In this document: one piece after another, positions 31,912 to 43,552 of the stretch
Numbering within the stretch: position 1 is the stretch's first letter
Layout: every line of letters starts with the position of its first letter
Origin: Catenaria anguillulae PL171
Lineage: Eukaryota > Blastocladiomycota > Blastocladiomycetes > Blastocladiales > Catenariaceae
NCBI GenBank assembly: GCA_002102555.1
Contig: MCFL01000044.1
Location: 143,643 to 207,642 of the forward strand
Direction: 5' to 3'
Length of the DNA: 64,000 nt
Made by a program: the position numbers and the translations under genes
Notes under the pieces: generated by a model
The model's input: the letters and a program-made list of their open reading frames with translations, nothing else
What the model was told of the DNA's origin: nothing
The model's database searches: none

Positions 31912-34091
31912 GCAAAAAAAAAACAATCAACACATGCTCAACTCCACGGCCTTCTCCTCTATGTGCCTCCTCACCTCTTCAACCAACCACTCTTCAATCT
32001 GCTGATATGGCGAGCCTGGGCCATTGGTTGCAACGGCAGCAACGTCAAACGGAATCTGATGGTCAATCAACCAGCGAAACGTGGCCTTTGAATCATCGCG
32101 CTTCAGAAGAATGCGTTTGAGATGATTGATGGGCACGGGTGGGAAATCAGTCGGCTTGCTGCCGAGCATGGCCAGCATCCATTGCAGAGTACACACGGTT
32201 CCGTGCTGAACCGCGGACGCCAGGATTTGCTGCATCAATAGGCGACATGTGTGCTCGGCAGTGTATGCTAAATGCTTGTGAACGAAATGAAGCAAAACGG
32301 GTTGGCGCATGGCCGATAGGACCAGATTCGAGGCATTCGTCAACTCCATGTTGCCGCCATCATCATCAGACGGCGCCGGCGCAAAATACCCTTGTCGGAT
32401 AAGGTAGAGAAGAATGCTTGGGTGATACGAGAATCGATTCCACTCGGACAGGACCTCCAGACTTGAAAATGCGTGCTTGATTTCGTCTTGATCAAACACC
32501 GATCGCTGCATCCACCACTCGAGCACATCCAATTGGCCATACCGCAACGCATTAACTAAAACCTGCTTGTCGTACACGAGGTGCTTGCAGCCAGACTTGT
32601 CAAACCACCAGTCAAGCACAGCCAACTGCCCGTGTTCTGTTGCGTTTCTGAGCGTCTCGTCGCCGCAAGTGATGCGCTTCTTGTTGGCTTCCCACCACTC
32701 GAGCACATGCAAATGCCCGTTCGTGCTCGCAGCCGTCAGTGCGCTTGTGGAATACGTCACCTTCTTTGCCAATGCGGGCGTGCCCTTGCAGTACTCGAGC
32801 AACTCTACCAATCCATGTTCGGCAGCAATCACCGGCAGGTCCTTGATGGTTGTAGGCCGCACCGGAATCAAGTTCTGCTCCAACCACCACTTGAGAACTT
32901 GCATGAGGCCACGTTTCGCCAAAGCAGGCACAATACACTTGTTGCGATGATCATGCGCAACCAACGATGCACCAAGCCGGTCACCATTCGCTGCCCACCA
33001 TTCAAGCACATGCAAATGCCCAGCAAGCGCAATCTTGTCCATGTGAACTTGCGTATTGTAAGGCAACTTGCCCTGCGCATCCAGCCCAGTGTTCATCTCT
33101 GGGTCGGTCAAGATCCACTGAATTGTAGCCAGCTGGCCCGCCTCGCTTGCCCCCGGCAAACTCTGCAACAGCGTCTTGCTCGGCGGCTCATCGTGCAACC
33201 CTATAGCCCAGCGGATGAAGTCCTGGTCGCCCGACTTGACCGCGCCTGTCAATACGTAGTACTTTGGGTCTGAGCTACTGCCGTCAATGGGTAGGTTGGC
33301 CAGCGCCCACAAGACCATGTCCTTGTCCTTGTTCTGGGCCAGCGATTGCAGCGCAAGCGAGTACCGGTATTCGGCGGCCACATTCCAGACTTGCAAAACG
33401 AGTTGTGCGGTGGAATAAAATCCGCGGGCCATGGATTCCGTCAAGATGGACAAATAGGCATAACTGCGCCCATCGTATCCGGTCGAGTAGACGTATTCTG
33501 GTTCGGGCGAGTCAATGGCGGGACGACCAGAGGTTGGGAGCGAGTCTGGGTCGACATTGAGCAGTGCACGGATGGCCCATTTGAAGAGTCGCAGCGCATC
33601 GGCCTCGGTATCGGCCTGCTTGAATCCCACAATCACATCGTTCCATTCCACATCGTTGAATACAAGAGCTTGCGTTGCCGCTGAGTATACCACCATTCAG
33701 CAACATCGGCATGACACAGTTTGACGGCTTCCGCTAATCCACCTGCGAGTATTGCAGCGGGCGGACGAGGCGAGGGTGCGACATGTTGAGCAAGGTGTTG
33801 AGGAGCGGGACACTGTTGTGGACGCTGGCATGGTCCAAGTCGACCCACCACATTTGCAAGAGTGCGGCGCGGGTCAGGTAAGAGCCACCACCGGCAGCGT
33901 CGGCCCCGGTAGAGCTATGGCCGGGAAGGGAGGTGAGCAGGGCATGAATGGCGACAGAGTCGAGTGTGCGTTTCCGAGGGTCGAACGGGTCGATGGAGCG
34001 GATGGCAAAGAGGAGGATGAGCTCGGCCACCTCGTGGGGCGGGCTGGGCAGTGCAGTGCATTCAGTCATTGTGGTCTATTCATTGCAGGTC
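31912..34091 (-). repeat. Inverted duplication, copy 2 (partner 3407-5585)
   Basis: A minus-strand copy of the 3.4-kb ankyrin gene with about 22 bases of 5' flank and a longer T-run at the 3' edge. High identity by eye implies a recent duplication or gene conversion. Confidence 0.85.
31927..34069 (-). pseudogene. Ankyrin-like gene copy 2, two single-base deletions
   Basis: It starts as the intact copy does (ATG at 34069; LPSPPHEVAELILLFAI) but loses one base near 33741, where the intact copy reads cgcaagctgg, and another between 33660 and 33661. Between the two sites the expected residues (LAEAVKLCHADVAEWWYTQRQ) continue in a shifted frame. After the second loss the original protein resumes in a third frame (FNDVEWNDVIVGF) to the usual stop at 31927. 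All three pieces remain highly similar to copy 1. The gene is either newly inactivated or affected by two sequencing indels. The intron-exon structure of copy 1 gives no support for splicing here. Confidence 0.8.
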
Positions 34092-34436
34092 AATACATCC
34101 AGTGGGAAGTGGAAGAGCAACGCATGACGTCGTGCTGTTTTGCTCTCTTGCTTGAACACTCTGTTTATTGAGGGTCCAACAGGTCCATTTGGCGGGCCAT
34201 TTACGACCGGGCTACGACTGGCTTCATGCTTTTTCACAATACGGAGGCATTTCGCAGTGACCTTGACAGGGTCGATCATGTACAAATGGAATCGATCATG
34301 TTGAGCTTTGAAAACACTGGGACGAATACACGGTTGTGCTGTCTGTACGTTGTATGCTATGGAAACATTAGGAAGGTAAATAATCAATTACATCGATCAG
34401 CACTGCAAGACGGCTGTGACTCACCTATGTGCCTGC
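34092..34436. other. Intergenic between copy 2 and the F-box-like gene
   Basis: No coding signal was found. Confidence 0.45.
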
Positions 34437-36449
34437 CTATGCCTCCACTGCCAACCACCCATTTTCCCTCATAAAGTCAACAACCTCCTCAACCGACTCG
34501 GCAGTCAACCTGTGTGCCAGTTCTCTTTTGTCCGGCGCCATCAACCCAACCATCTCCTGCATGCTGATGCGCCAGCTTGAACACCGCTCGATTCCCTTTG
34601 CCTCGTCAAGCACCTGTATCGCCTCAGGCAACCAATGTCCTTGAATCATGGCCCGCATAAACTCGCCAAACGGAATCACATTGAGGGCAGTGTCGGGATA
34701 TCGATTCGCATCGCGGACGTGTGGCCAGAGTAGCGGCAGCAACGAGTTGCCATAGCTTGTGCGCTGGGCCACAAACGAGTCGAGGTATGCGCGCCAAGAA
34801 TGCGAATCGCCGGTCTTGGATGCGGCCGATGCTGCAGATCGAGGAGGAATTGACTTGAGCAATGCCTGAATTGCACGCGCCTCTTGCAGACGCTTGTGGG
34901 CAGGAATTGGGACAAATGACATGGGCGACGCCTCGTCATACTGCTTGACAAATCGCTTAAGCAGCGCGGGCGCGCCCGGTTGGTTGGCAAGCTGCTTGAG
35001 CTGCTCGCAACGGTCACACTTTGTGGGGTACTTGGTGTCGGTGATCTCGCGGGCATGCACCAAATCAAATGGGACCTCTTCGAGCACACGTTGGAGAGCA
35101 CGGCCAGATACCTTGGAGCACGCGGCACGCAGGCTTGTCGCCAGCCTATGGCTGTAGGCGTGGACAAGATCCAAATGCAGCGGCTTTCGCACAAGGTACC
35201 AATCGAGCAGCTCCCGATCCACAGGCGAATAAGGGTTTTCTTTGAGTTGGAACCAACTATCCATGTCGTACCAGTTCCATCCACGCAACGAGGCAATGGC
35301 TGCTCGAATCAAGTCTTGGGAAGCACCCGCGAGAATGAATGGCCGAAACACGCTTGGCTCGACAGAGTCTGCGTCTTGGTCAGCGGGGAATTTAAGCGGA
35401 AGCGCCTTTTTGGGTCGCGTAACGTGCTGGCCCATGGCCCACAAGAGCGGGTCGGCATCGGCTTCGCGGAAGGCAAAGTACCGCACTGAGTGCGTGCCCA
35501 AGGCGAGAAGAAACAGGTCCAGAAATTGCAATGTGAGGTTCTTGCGGCCGGCGGTCCAAAGCGCGTACACGAGATCGGGCAGGCAATACAGGGTTGCACT
35601 CAAGCTATCGTTTCCATTTTTGGCAAACAAGCGGACGCCATTGAGCAGAACGAGTGGGTGGCCGCTCGCGGCGAGCCATTCACTTGCGCATTCGCAGGCG
35701 TCACCGCCCTCGTTACCAAACCATGTGAATGGGGAGAGGGCGAGTTGCATATCGACAAGCTGTGGAGCGGGTACGTCGGTTGCCTTCGTGAGAGTCATCA
35801 AAGTGCCGAATAGATCGAGCGATTCGAGCCAAGCTTTGTTGCGCACACAAAAGGTTGACAAGCTTGTCAGCCCAATCGAGTGCCGGCGGCTGACGGCGAC
35901 GTCCAGCATGCGCTCAAGAAACCGCTGGGTGTCCGTTTCGATCTGATCGAGGCCCTTGAGCACGGCAATGTCGGTGATGGACTGGCCAACCCCATTCGCC
36001 TTGTCCAAATGGTCGAGTTCCCTGAGGTATACCTTGGTTACATCGTACAGAAGATCGAGCGGGGCCCACCACACACTTGAGGGCTCGTTGTGTGTGCAGA
36101 CGAGGTGCCAAACACAGGCCTGGAATAGTTGGCGGCGGCGGTCGTAATGAATGAGGTCTGCCTCTGTGGGCCATGTCGGCGGTTTTGCGGTGAGGTCGGA
36201 TGATGCGGAAAGGGCTTGACAGAAGGCACTATTGTCGCCCGCAGTGACGGCTTGCAAGATGCGAACGTCGGAAATGCTCGAGTAGAGGGCGGGGTTGGCA
36301 AACGCTCGGCAGGTGCAATGGAGCTGAGCGATGGAAATGAGATCGGAATGGCGGGCAATAGCCGACTGTACATCGAACGGCAGCGTCGCCAGGGAGGACG
36401 GCACGAGTGGCCGGCTCGGAGAGTCTTGGGTAATGTGCGCTGAATGCAT
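34437..36449 (-). CDS. F-box-like hypothetical protein
   Basis: A single 670-residue frame from the ATG at 36449. Residues about 20-60 (LATLPFDVQSAIARHSDLIS, then AQLHCTCRAFANPALYSSI) resemble an F-box: a short LP-F motif, a helical segment and a C-CRAF core. The remainder is helical with no enzyme motif, containing many Trp/Leu-rich stretches and a Cys-x2-Cys in KCDRCEQLKQL. There is no signal peptide or membrane helix. A role as SCF ubiquitin-ligase adaptor is inferred from the N-terminus alone. The general make-up, an F-box-like start then a long repeat-poor helical body, resembles the ankyrin-like genes nearby, but specific homology was not seen. Confidence 0.7.
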   Translation of the reverse strand: MHSAHITQDSPSRPLVPSSLATLPFDVQSAIARHSDLISIAQLHCTCRAFANPALYSSISDVRILQAVTAGDNSAFCQALSASSDLTAKPPTWPTEADLIHYDRRRQLFQACVWHLVCTHNEPSSVWWAPLDLLYDVTKVYLRELDHLDKANGVGQSITDIAVLKGLDQIETDTQRFLERMLDVAVSRRHSIGLTSLSTFCVRNKAWLESLDLFGTLMTLTKATDVPAPQLVDMQLALSPFTWFGNEGGDACECASEWLAASGHPLVLLNGVRLFAKNGNDSLSATLYCLPDLVYALWTAGRKNLTLQFLDLFLLALGTHSVRYFAFREADADPLLWAMGQHVTRPKKALPLKFPADQDADSVEPSVFRPFILAGASQDLIRAAIASLRGWNWYDMDSWFQLKENPYSPVDRELLDWYLVRKPLHLDLVHAYSHRLATSLRAACSKVSGRALQRVLEEVPFDLVHAREITDTKYPTKCDRCEQLKQLANQPGAPALLKRFVKQYDEASPMSFVPIPAHKRLQEARAIQALLKSIPPRSAASAASKTGDSHSWRAYLDSFVAQRTSYGNSLLPLLWPHVRDANRYPDTALNVIPFGEFMRAMIQGHWLPEAIQVLDEAKGIERCSSWRISMQEMVGLMAPDKRELAHRLTAESVEEVVDFMRENGWLAVEA

Positions 36450-36641
36450 TGAGTCGATTTTTCATCACAGTATGGCTGCATTTGTCTGTGCAGACTGGCA
36501 AAGTTCGGCGACCGTACATCATAACTCCTAGGTACATGAGGTAAACACCTAAACGTTGGTCGCTATGTACTCATGTGAATGTGCAAAGGCCATTGTACAA
36601 ATATGTGTGCAAGTATACCTACTGCAAATTATGACAGGATT

Positions 36642-38354
36642 TCACATCAACATAGCCATGGCCGGATCATCGCCCTCCTTATGCTCGGCCCACTCGAATC
36701 CCAGCTTGCTCAAAAACCCTTGCACCACTGCATCTTCCTCGTCGTCGTGGCCTTGAAGGTCACCAACGTTCGTCAACCCAACCAATACCCGCGACATGTC
36801 CCCGCCGCGATACCGGTAATGGAACAAGGTACAGTTGAGTGCGCTCTCGCTCATGCACTTGAGAAACATGGCGAGAGACCCTGGCCGTTCGGGAAACACA
36901 AATGAAAAGAAGCGCTCACCACGGCTCGGGTGCGGGCCTTTGCCCGCACACAAGTAGCGAGCGTGATGCTTTGCCAATTCGTTTTGTGTCAAGTCTACGG
37001 CCGACCACTCGCCGGTGCCATCGGCCACATGATTAAAGGACGCCACCACCTCATTGACCTCTGGTTGGCCGCGCGAGATTTCAAACCCAATAAACACTTT
37101 GGCCGTTGCTGTGTCGCCAAACCGGTACACGAGCTCGGTCACGTTCCGGGGATGAATCTTGTCGTACAGCCGAATAAACGATCCGGGCACCTCGGGAATC
37201 CTTGCACACACGAGCGCCTCGCGGCCGTCGCCAATGCGTGTGCGGTCCGCAATGAATCCGAGCCGGTCAAAGCTCGCGTTGGCACCCGACAGCACACACG
37301 CAAACACGCCGCCGGCAAGCTGCGGAAACCGCGCCAAGTACTTTCGGCACCCCGCCACTGACAAGGCGCCTGCGGGCTCGAGAATGGACCGTGTCTCTTC
37401 AAACACGTCGCGAATCGCCGCACATACTTCGTCGGTGGTGACCGTGATCATGTCGTCGACGAGCTGGCTCGCGAGCCGATACGTCTCATCGCCCACGACG
37501 CGTACCGCGGATCCATCGGAAAACAAGCCCACTTGAGCTTGAGCCATAACCTTGCCGTGTGCAATCGACTCTGCCATGGCGCGCGAGTCGACCGTGTTGA
37601 CGCCCACAATGCGCACGTGTGGGCGCACACGCTTGACGTACGCGGCAATGCCCGCCAGCAATCCGCCGCCCCCGCAGCACACAAAGATGGCATCGAGCCT
37701 GTCCTGCTTGACCTGATGCAAGATTTCCATGCCAACGGTGGCTTGGCCCGCAATCACCTTTGGGTCGTCAAATGGCGGAATGATGACTGCGCCCTGGTCC
37801 TTTGCCAGCTGCAGCATGTGTTGCTTGCACTCATCAAAGTCGGATCCGGATAGTACAACATGCCCACCGAGCCGCCGCACATTGTCGACCTTGATCTTTG
37901 GAGCAAATACGGGCATGCAAATGGTGGCCCGGATGCCGAGCTTTTGCGCAGCGAGGGCAACGCCCTGAGCGTGGTTGCCTGCAGACACGGCAATCACGCC
38001 GCGCGCGCGCTCTTCGGGCGTCAGGTTGAACAACTTGTTGAAGGCGCCGCGCAGCTTGAAGGAGAAGACGGGCTGCAAGTCTTCGCGCTTGAGCAGTATG
38101 GTCGATGCGAGGCGTGCAGACAGGCGCGGGGCAGGAACCAGTGGCGACTCAATGGCGACATCGTAGACGCGCGCATTGAGGGTTTCGAGCAGGTAGTCTG
38201 TGCCGTGGGCCGGGTGGGTGGTGATGGCGGTCACTTGATCGCGGGTCAGGTGCTGCGCGTTGGCACAGGCAGCCAGGAGCGGCGATGGCCAGGGTAGCGG
38301 GAAGGGTGTTGATGAGGACATGGTGCTAGCCTGCTGACAAGTGCTGTTGTGCAT
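36642..38354 (-). CDS. ILV1: Threonine dehydratase (threonine ammonia-lyase), biosynthetic
   Basis: 570 residues with no intron. This PLP enzyme converts threonine to 2-oxobutanoate, the first step of isoleucine synthesis. The PLP lysine is Lys100 in SFKLRGAFNK, the glycine loop is CCGGGGLLAG, and SAGNHAQGVAL and the KREDLQPV region are all conserved. The C-terminal 200 residues carry two ACT-like regulatory modules (EVPGSFIRLYDKI, then FPERPGSLAMFLKCM), so feedback inhibition by isoleucine is expected. There is a second in-frame ATG at residue 12. The first 30 residues are hydroxylated and poor in acids, compatible with a mitochondrial leader but not diagnostic. The length fits fungal ILV1. 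Confidence 0.96.
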   Translation of the reverse strand: MHNSTCQQASTMSSSTPFPLPWPSPLLAACANAQHLTRDQVTAITTHPAHGTDYLLETLNARVYDVAIESPLVPAPRLSARLASTILLKREDLQPVFSFKLRGAFNKLFNLTPEERARGVIAVSAGNHAQGVALAAQKLGIRATICMPVFAPKIKVDNVRRLGGHVVLSGSDFDECKQHMLQLAKDQGAVIIPPFDDPKVIAGQATVGMEILHQVKQDRLDAIFVCCGGGGLLAGIAAYVKRVRPHVRIVGVNTVDSRAMAESIAHGKVMAQAQVGLFSDGSAVRVVGDETYRLASQLVDDMITVTTDEVCAAIRDVFEETRSILEPAGALSVAGCRKYLARFPQLAGGVFACVLSGANASFDRLGFIADRTRIGDGREALVCARIPEVPGSFIRLYDKIHPRNVTELVYRFGDTATAKVFIGFEISRGQPEVNEVVASFNHVADGTGEWSAVDLTQNELAKHHARYLCAGKGPHPSRGERFFSFVFPERPGSLAMFLKCMSESALNCTLFHYRYRGGDMSRVLVGLTNVGDLQGHDDEEDAVVQGFLSKLGFEWAEHKEGDDPAMAMLM

Positions 38355-38715
38355 TGGGTTGCTTTCGACTTGACGGGGATTGGGAGCATTTGGGGCTGGC
38401 TGAGCTTTTCACTTGATTGGCCGTGAGACAGTGAATCATGATCTTGGATTGACCACGTGAGCTTGCCAGTCATACTCGTCCCGCTTGATCGGGTTCCGCC
38501 ACGAAAAAGGATGATAAGTCTCGTACATATTTATATTTATATCTGTCTGTGTCGATTACAGTGACGATGGGTGCCTGCTGATGGCCTGCCTATCATCCAT
38601 GGCACTGACGGGGCGGATCCCACCTCTGCCAAGGGTAGTATACAATTTTACTTTTCTGCACACTTGCGCAAGAGCCACGTGCTCCCTTCTCAACCCCTCT
38701 CCGCCTCACACACAC
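38355..38715. other. Intergenic upstream of ILV1
   Basis: No gene is seen. It is expected to hold the ILV1 promoter and the 3' flank of the neighbouring minus-strand gene. An AT-rich stretch lies at 38520-38545. Confidence 0.5.
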
Positions 38716-39720
38716 TCACCTTGACCCGTTTTCTTCTGATACACTGCCGACATCGGCCTGCCCCTCCGTATCCGACACCTGCTGCTCGCCGCCATCGCCA
38801 GCATCTGAACCCGCCAGGAAATGGAGCATTTGCGTCGGCATGGGTGGCAGCCGAGTTCCCCGCCCTGGCGTCTCATTTGGACCTCGACTGCTCGCAATCC
38901 CGAGCAACTCTTCGAGTGTATCGAAATCCAACGGCGGCTCCTCCTCGTCTGCATGCAACTCGGATGGGTCAAGACATGCGGCATCTTGCGTGGGCGACAC
39001 TGAAGATGGGACTGGCAGAAATGAAAACAGCGACGCAAGTTCCTCCTCCTCCTCTTCATCTACTTGGTTGTCGCTGCCACCATCGGCATGTCCCGGCCGC
39101 ACGGTCGCAAATAGGTCTTGCGGGTGCGCCGGTGGGCCAGCCGCGACCGACGGCGGCACGGAAAACACATCACGTGCAGGGTCGTGGGAGGAAGTCGGCG
39201 ACGAAAAATGTATCAGCACGTCTGGCTGCGACCAAAACGGGTCCGTGTCTGGAATCGCTGCCCATTGCGCGTACGTTGCACGCAAGTGCGACTGCTCAAT
39301 CAAGGCGCGCGAGAATTCGCCCGCAACAGAGTCGGCCAGGTTGGCCAGCATGGTTTCTTGTGCTTGCAGGTCGGCCAAGAGGACGTCGCGCAGCAGTGCG
39401 GCTTGTGCGTGGACGGCGGTCGAGGCGGTAGCCGTTGAGGGGTGTTGATTCGCAGGGTCTGGGCGAAGACGGTAGGGCTTGAGTTTGCGAGGTACCGGAG
39501 CTACTGAAGAAGCTTGTGTCGGTTCGTCAACAGCGTTGTCGTTCGTAACGGGGGATTGCGGTGGTGAATCATTATGGCCTTGCGAGTAACTGTCATTGTC
39601 ATGGTCCGAGTGCGAGTCGCCAGTCTTGCCTGTGGGAGCCGGTGGGGAGGACAGACGGGGCCGCTTTGCCCGCACTGACGGCGGTGATGCTGCTGTTGCA
39701 TTGGACGACATTGTTTTCAT
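38716..39720 (-). CDS. Hypothetical acidic protein, possibly nuclear
   Basis: 334 residues if read from the ATG at 39720; a second ATG follows three codons later. The N-terminal third is disordered with a basic RAKRPRL that could be a nuclear localisation signal. The middle has a helical segment (HAQAALLRDVLLADLQAQE and onward) with coiled-coil character. The C-terminal part is acidic with a run of five or six Glu and a DFDTLEELLGI patch reminiscent of acidic activation segments. No known domain was recognised. It could be a transcription or chromatin factor, but that is a guess from composition. It lies 117 bp downstream of the C2CD5 homologue's stop on the same strand. Confidence 0.65.
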   Translation of the reverse strand: MKTMSSNATAASPPSVRAKRPRLSSPPAPTGKTGDSHSDHDNDSYSQGHNDSPPQSPVTNDNAVDEPTQASSVAPVPRKLKPYRLRPDPANQHPSTATASTAVHAQAALLRDVLLADLQAQETMLANLADSVAGEFSRALIEQSHLRATYAQWAAIPDTDPFWSQPDVLIHFSSPTSSHDPARDVFSVPPSVAAGPPAHPQDLFATVRPGHADGGSDNQVDEEEEEELASLFSFLPVPSSVSPTQDAACLDPSELHADEEEPPLDFDTLEELLGIASSRGPNETPGRGTRLPPMPTQMLHFLAGSDAGDGGEQQVSDTEGQADVGSVSEENGSR

Positions 39721-39838
39721 TAGATGCAGTGCACGTGAGAGACACGAGAGACTTGGAGAGGAGAGATTCGAGCAACTGCCAATGAGGAAGCGTGAACACA
39801 AGTTTCCATCATGAACATGGACTGTGTCTATACTTTAC

Positions 39839-42800
39839 TCAGCGAATACAAAAAATGTCGATGAATACAGAATCAGAATCAAGCTCAAGTCCCTTGTCGG
39901 TCCAAAACTCACCCCACAACCGCACTCTCCCCGCCCGCCGCCACCCAGCCGTCGGCACAACCGAGCACACATCCCCACTCACACACACTAGCGCATACAT
40001 CTGGTTCTTCAACCCATCATGAAACCCGCTGTGCTCCACCCGGAACGCCATGAGCGCATTCCCGCCCAACGCCTGCACATGTGCTCCAACCACGGCCATG
40101 ATCTCTGTCCACGTTGTCTGCACAAACGCGCCCATGCCACCGGCATCCACGTCGTCTGCGCCCACACTGCCCGCAAGCAGCGGATCCCATGCATTGGGCG
40201 CCGAGTTGGGCGGGCATGCATACGCCAGCGGAACCGGATGCGACACCACATGATGCGACACGTAGCTTTGATGGTGATGCTCGGCAATTTCCTTGACGAA
40301 ATGCAACGCGAGCCGGCCAAGATAGGTCGTGATGCGCGTGTGCGGAATCGAGGCTAGTGGCGTGATTTCCACGCCCGACGTGCCGCCAAACCCAAGCCCG
40401 GCACCGAGCCCAAACCCTGCTGCCGCGGCTGATGAAGGCAAGATGCTTGCCTGGCCCGCGTCTGCATCGGCATCACCCAACAGCGCACTCAATTCGCCGG
40501 GCACATCGACCCTGCCCATGACTGTCCCGACCATGCGCACTTGCAACACACCGCCGTCCAGAATCGACACGTCGTGCGACACGCCCGCCAGCAAGCACGG
40601 GCGCAGCATGGCAAACTGTAAGCTCGTTTGCATGTACAAGGCATTCATGATGGCGGCCAACCGGTCGGGCCCGCTCGCTGCGGCGCCGCCATTGCCCATG
40701 GCTGTCCCAAGGGGGCCAAACAAGTCGGATGCCGATGGATTTGACGCAACCATGTCACCCAATGCGTTGGGATTGGGCGGCGGCGGCGGCACGGGAAACG
40801 CCTGGGATGCGGCCGACGATGCACTTGGACCGCCGCCGCCGCCACCCACCACCACCAGCGCCACCAAGCAAGCCGCCCGCGCTTGCGGCCACGGCCGCCG
40901 CCGCCGATGCAGCTGCCCCGCTCAAGCTGCGCCGATTGGTTGCCGATGCAAACGACGACGACGGCCGCGCATCGGGCTTGCTGCTCGCGTCGCCAGGCAC
41001 ACCCGTGGGCGACGGCGCAGAAAGCAAGGCTTGGCGCACGGCCACAACGATCTGGTGGGCAAACATGGGGCCGGGAGCGGGAATGTGCAGTGCCGGTGGC
41101 GCGCAATTGTACGTGACGGATCCGAGCATGGCCGGGTCGGCCATGGCGTTGGTATTGAGTGCATCGGATGAATTGTTGAGCGGATCGTCGGCGGCGTTAT
41201 TATGCAGCACAGAGGGAGTGTAGGAAGAGTCAGGCACGCCCGCAAGACCGAGCCCAAGGCCCGTCACGGACACGGACGACGTGGACGAGTCCGAATCGGA
41301 ATCCGACGACGACGATGCATCTCCCCCGCCGGCCTTGTTTCCATTGCTATTGTTGGTTCCATGGCCCTCGCGCATTAAGCCACTCCCACTGCCCAACCCA
41401 CCCGCCACCACAGGCTCCGGACCAGGAATCCACGGCAACCGAAACGCCGTACCCGTGGCCACCGCCACCAGATGCTCATCGCCCAACACCAGTTGGACCT
41501 TGAGTCCAAACACGGCATTCCCGCCGACGGCGCGCAACTTGCCCGTCAGCTGCCGATGCAAATCAAACTCGGCAAACGGAATGGCATCACTCACGAGCGC
41601 AGCATTTGTCTCGCCATCCTTTTTCTTCTTGGGCCTCAACACGTGCGCCTCAATCAAGACGCCCGGACCAACACTTGCCGGTAAATCCAGCGGCGGATCC
41701 ACGGTTGCCAGCACCAGCGGCGGCACAGGCCTGCGGCCACACGCCGCACACGTAGCGAGCGCCGCATGCAACGTCGTGGACCGTGCCGGATACGGCACGT
41801 GCGTCAGCCGGCACACGCCTGCGGCCTTTGTGTTGGTGGGATCCAAATTAGCGGCCGTGCCAGTGGCACTCAACACCACAAGATCGTCGTGAATGGCCGT
41901 GGATTCAGAGTAGCCCAGCACGTGCGTACACCGCAAGTGTTTGGCGTGTGCACGCACTTCGTCGCGCAGCTCGCCCCACCAAGCGTCGCGCGTGGCTGCG
42001 GGCGTCGAGTCGTAGGTAGACAAGAGTTTGACGGATTTGGCCGTCACGAGCCCGGCCAGGTTGACGATCGAGTAGGCGGGGAACCGGGTCAGGGTCGTCA
42101 GCAGAATCGGGTGTTCGAGCCAGTGCGTGAGCGACCGGCGGCGGCGTCGGCGTTGCGTGTTGGTCGCGGCGCTGTGCCTGTGGCGGGCGTTGTGGTGGAG
42201 CAGTGGTACGTGCGGGCGGGACTGGCGGTGATGCGGCCGCGGCGGCGGCCGGGGTTGCAGGAACTGGTTGCGAGAGACCAGGAGGTGGGTTGCGCAGAAG
42301 CGTCGTTGGCGTCATGGGCGTGACAACGGATGAATTGGGTGCGATTGTGGGTGAAGGAAGCGGGGCAAAGGCAGAAGATGCCGGGTCTTCTGCCGAGGTC
42401 CCGGGGGCATGGTGTTGGACCGACTAGGGGTTTGCGGTGGATAGATCTGGCGCACGGGAGAAGCGAGTACGTCCATGGGCGATTCCGTGACCTGATGGTG
42501 CCGCCAAATTCCGGCGCGGTCCTGACCCTGCTGCTCTGGCGCTTGTTGGTACAAGGGCGCATTTTCAATTTGAAACACCTCGGCATCACCCGAAGCCGAC
42601 TCGAGCACGGGCGTCACCAAACATGCGGTTCCAATGGCACGTGCCACAATGTTTTTCGTTTCATTCTCCAAGTCAAAGCACTGCTGATAGCCGACAATGG
42701 CGTTGGCGCCGAGCTCGAGCGCCTTTTTGCCCATGAGCCGGCGGAGCTGGCATGACATGCGGCACAGAAGCTTTTGCCTGGATTCGTTGGAGGCTCGCGG

Positions 42801-43552
42801 TGTTCGGAACGAGTCGGTCCAATGGTATTCGGGGTCGTCGTCAATGAGCAGGGCGTCGACAAAGCCCGACAGTGTGGTGAGCTGGTAGCAAGATGGGATT
42901 TGCGGGGAAGTGAAAATTGAACACCTGCCGACGAGTCTTTGAATGGGTCTGGCACGTATTTCAATAGTCGTGAGTGAATGCCAATGATGTGAAAAGGTAA
43001 ACAACCAACAGACTTGTACGCACTGGCATTGCCAAAGAACTGGAGTCGCACAGTGACATAGACCTCACCACGGATTCCCCGCAGCGTGTCGTACAATGGA
43101 AACCACCCCCGAATCTCGCTCGATCCGCCACCTGGCGTCATTCCCGACGGTGCCGTGGCGGTGGCACTTCCTGCCAACCCCCCTGCTCCAACACCACTAA
43201 TACCCGCCGCCGACATTCCCGCACCCGCGCCGCCGCCACCTGTCGACGAATCCAGCCCCAGCAACGGATCCAAATCAATCAAGACAGATCCCACCGCATC
43301 GTTGGCCGTGATGGCATCGTAATCGAGGACGCGAATCTCGAGCGGTTCCGACTGCAGCACAGAGTCGTCGGCAATCTCGAGCCGAAAGTCGTGATTCCAC
43401 ACGGGGTTGAGGGTCTTGCGAGCAATGGGCGACCGCTGCGGGTCGAGGTCGCCAAAGCGGATTTCTGCATAGGCGTCGGCCAGTTCCGAGGCGCGGTCCA
43501 TGACGGGCAGGTCCCGGGCGCACGAGACGCGGATTTTCAGAATCGAGGGCAT
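39839..43552 (-). CDS. C2CD5: C2CD5 (CDP138)-like C2-domain protein
   Basis: Exon 1 (43020-43552) encodes a C2 domain starting MPSILKIRVSCARDLPVMDR with a calcium-type loop (LDYDAITANDAVGS) and the C2CD5-specific GWFPLYDTLRGIRGEVYVTV. After a 95-nt intron, exon 2 starts at 42924 and carries GFVDALLIDDDPEYHWTD and FRTPRASNESRQKLL, then NAIVGYQQCFDLE. Further blocks at 42.1-40.9 kb (TLTRFPAYSIVNLAGLVTAKSVKLL; RDAWWGELRDEVRAHAKHL) and 40.4-39.9 kb (ITPLASIPHTRITTYLGRL, ALGGNALMAF) match C2CD5 to its C-terminus. Two joints are unresolved: an in-frame stop at 42312-42314, probably within an intron, and a frame change near 40860 in a GGT/GGC-rich stretch. The animal protein takes part in GLUT4-vesicle and membrane traffic. 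The large insertions are low complexity. Confidence 0.88.

Noticed and set aside
33633-33851. Separate short minus-strand gene at 33.6-33.8 kb
   Set aside because: Its sequence is the frame-shifted middle of the broken ankyrin copy, bounded by the two single-base deletions.
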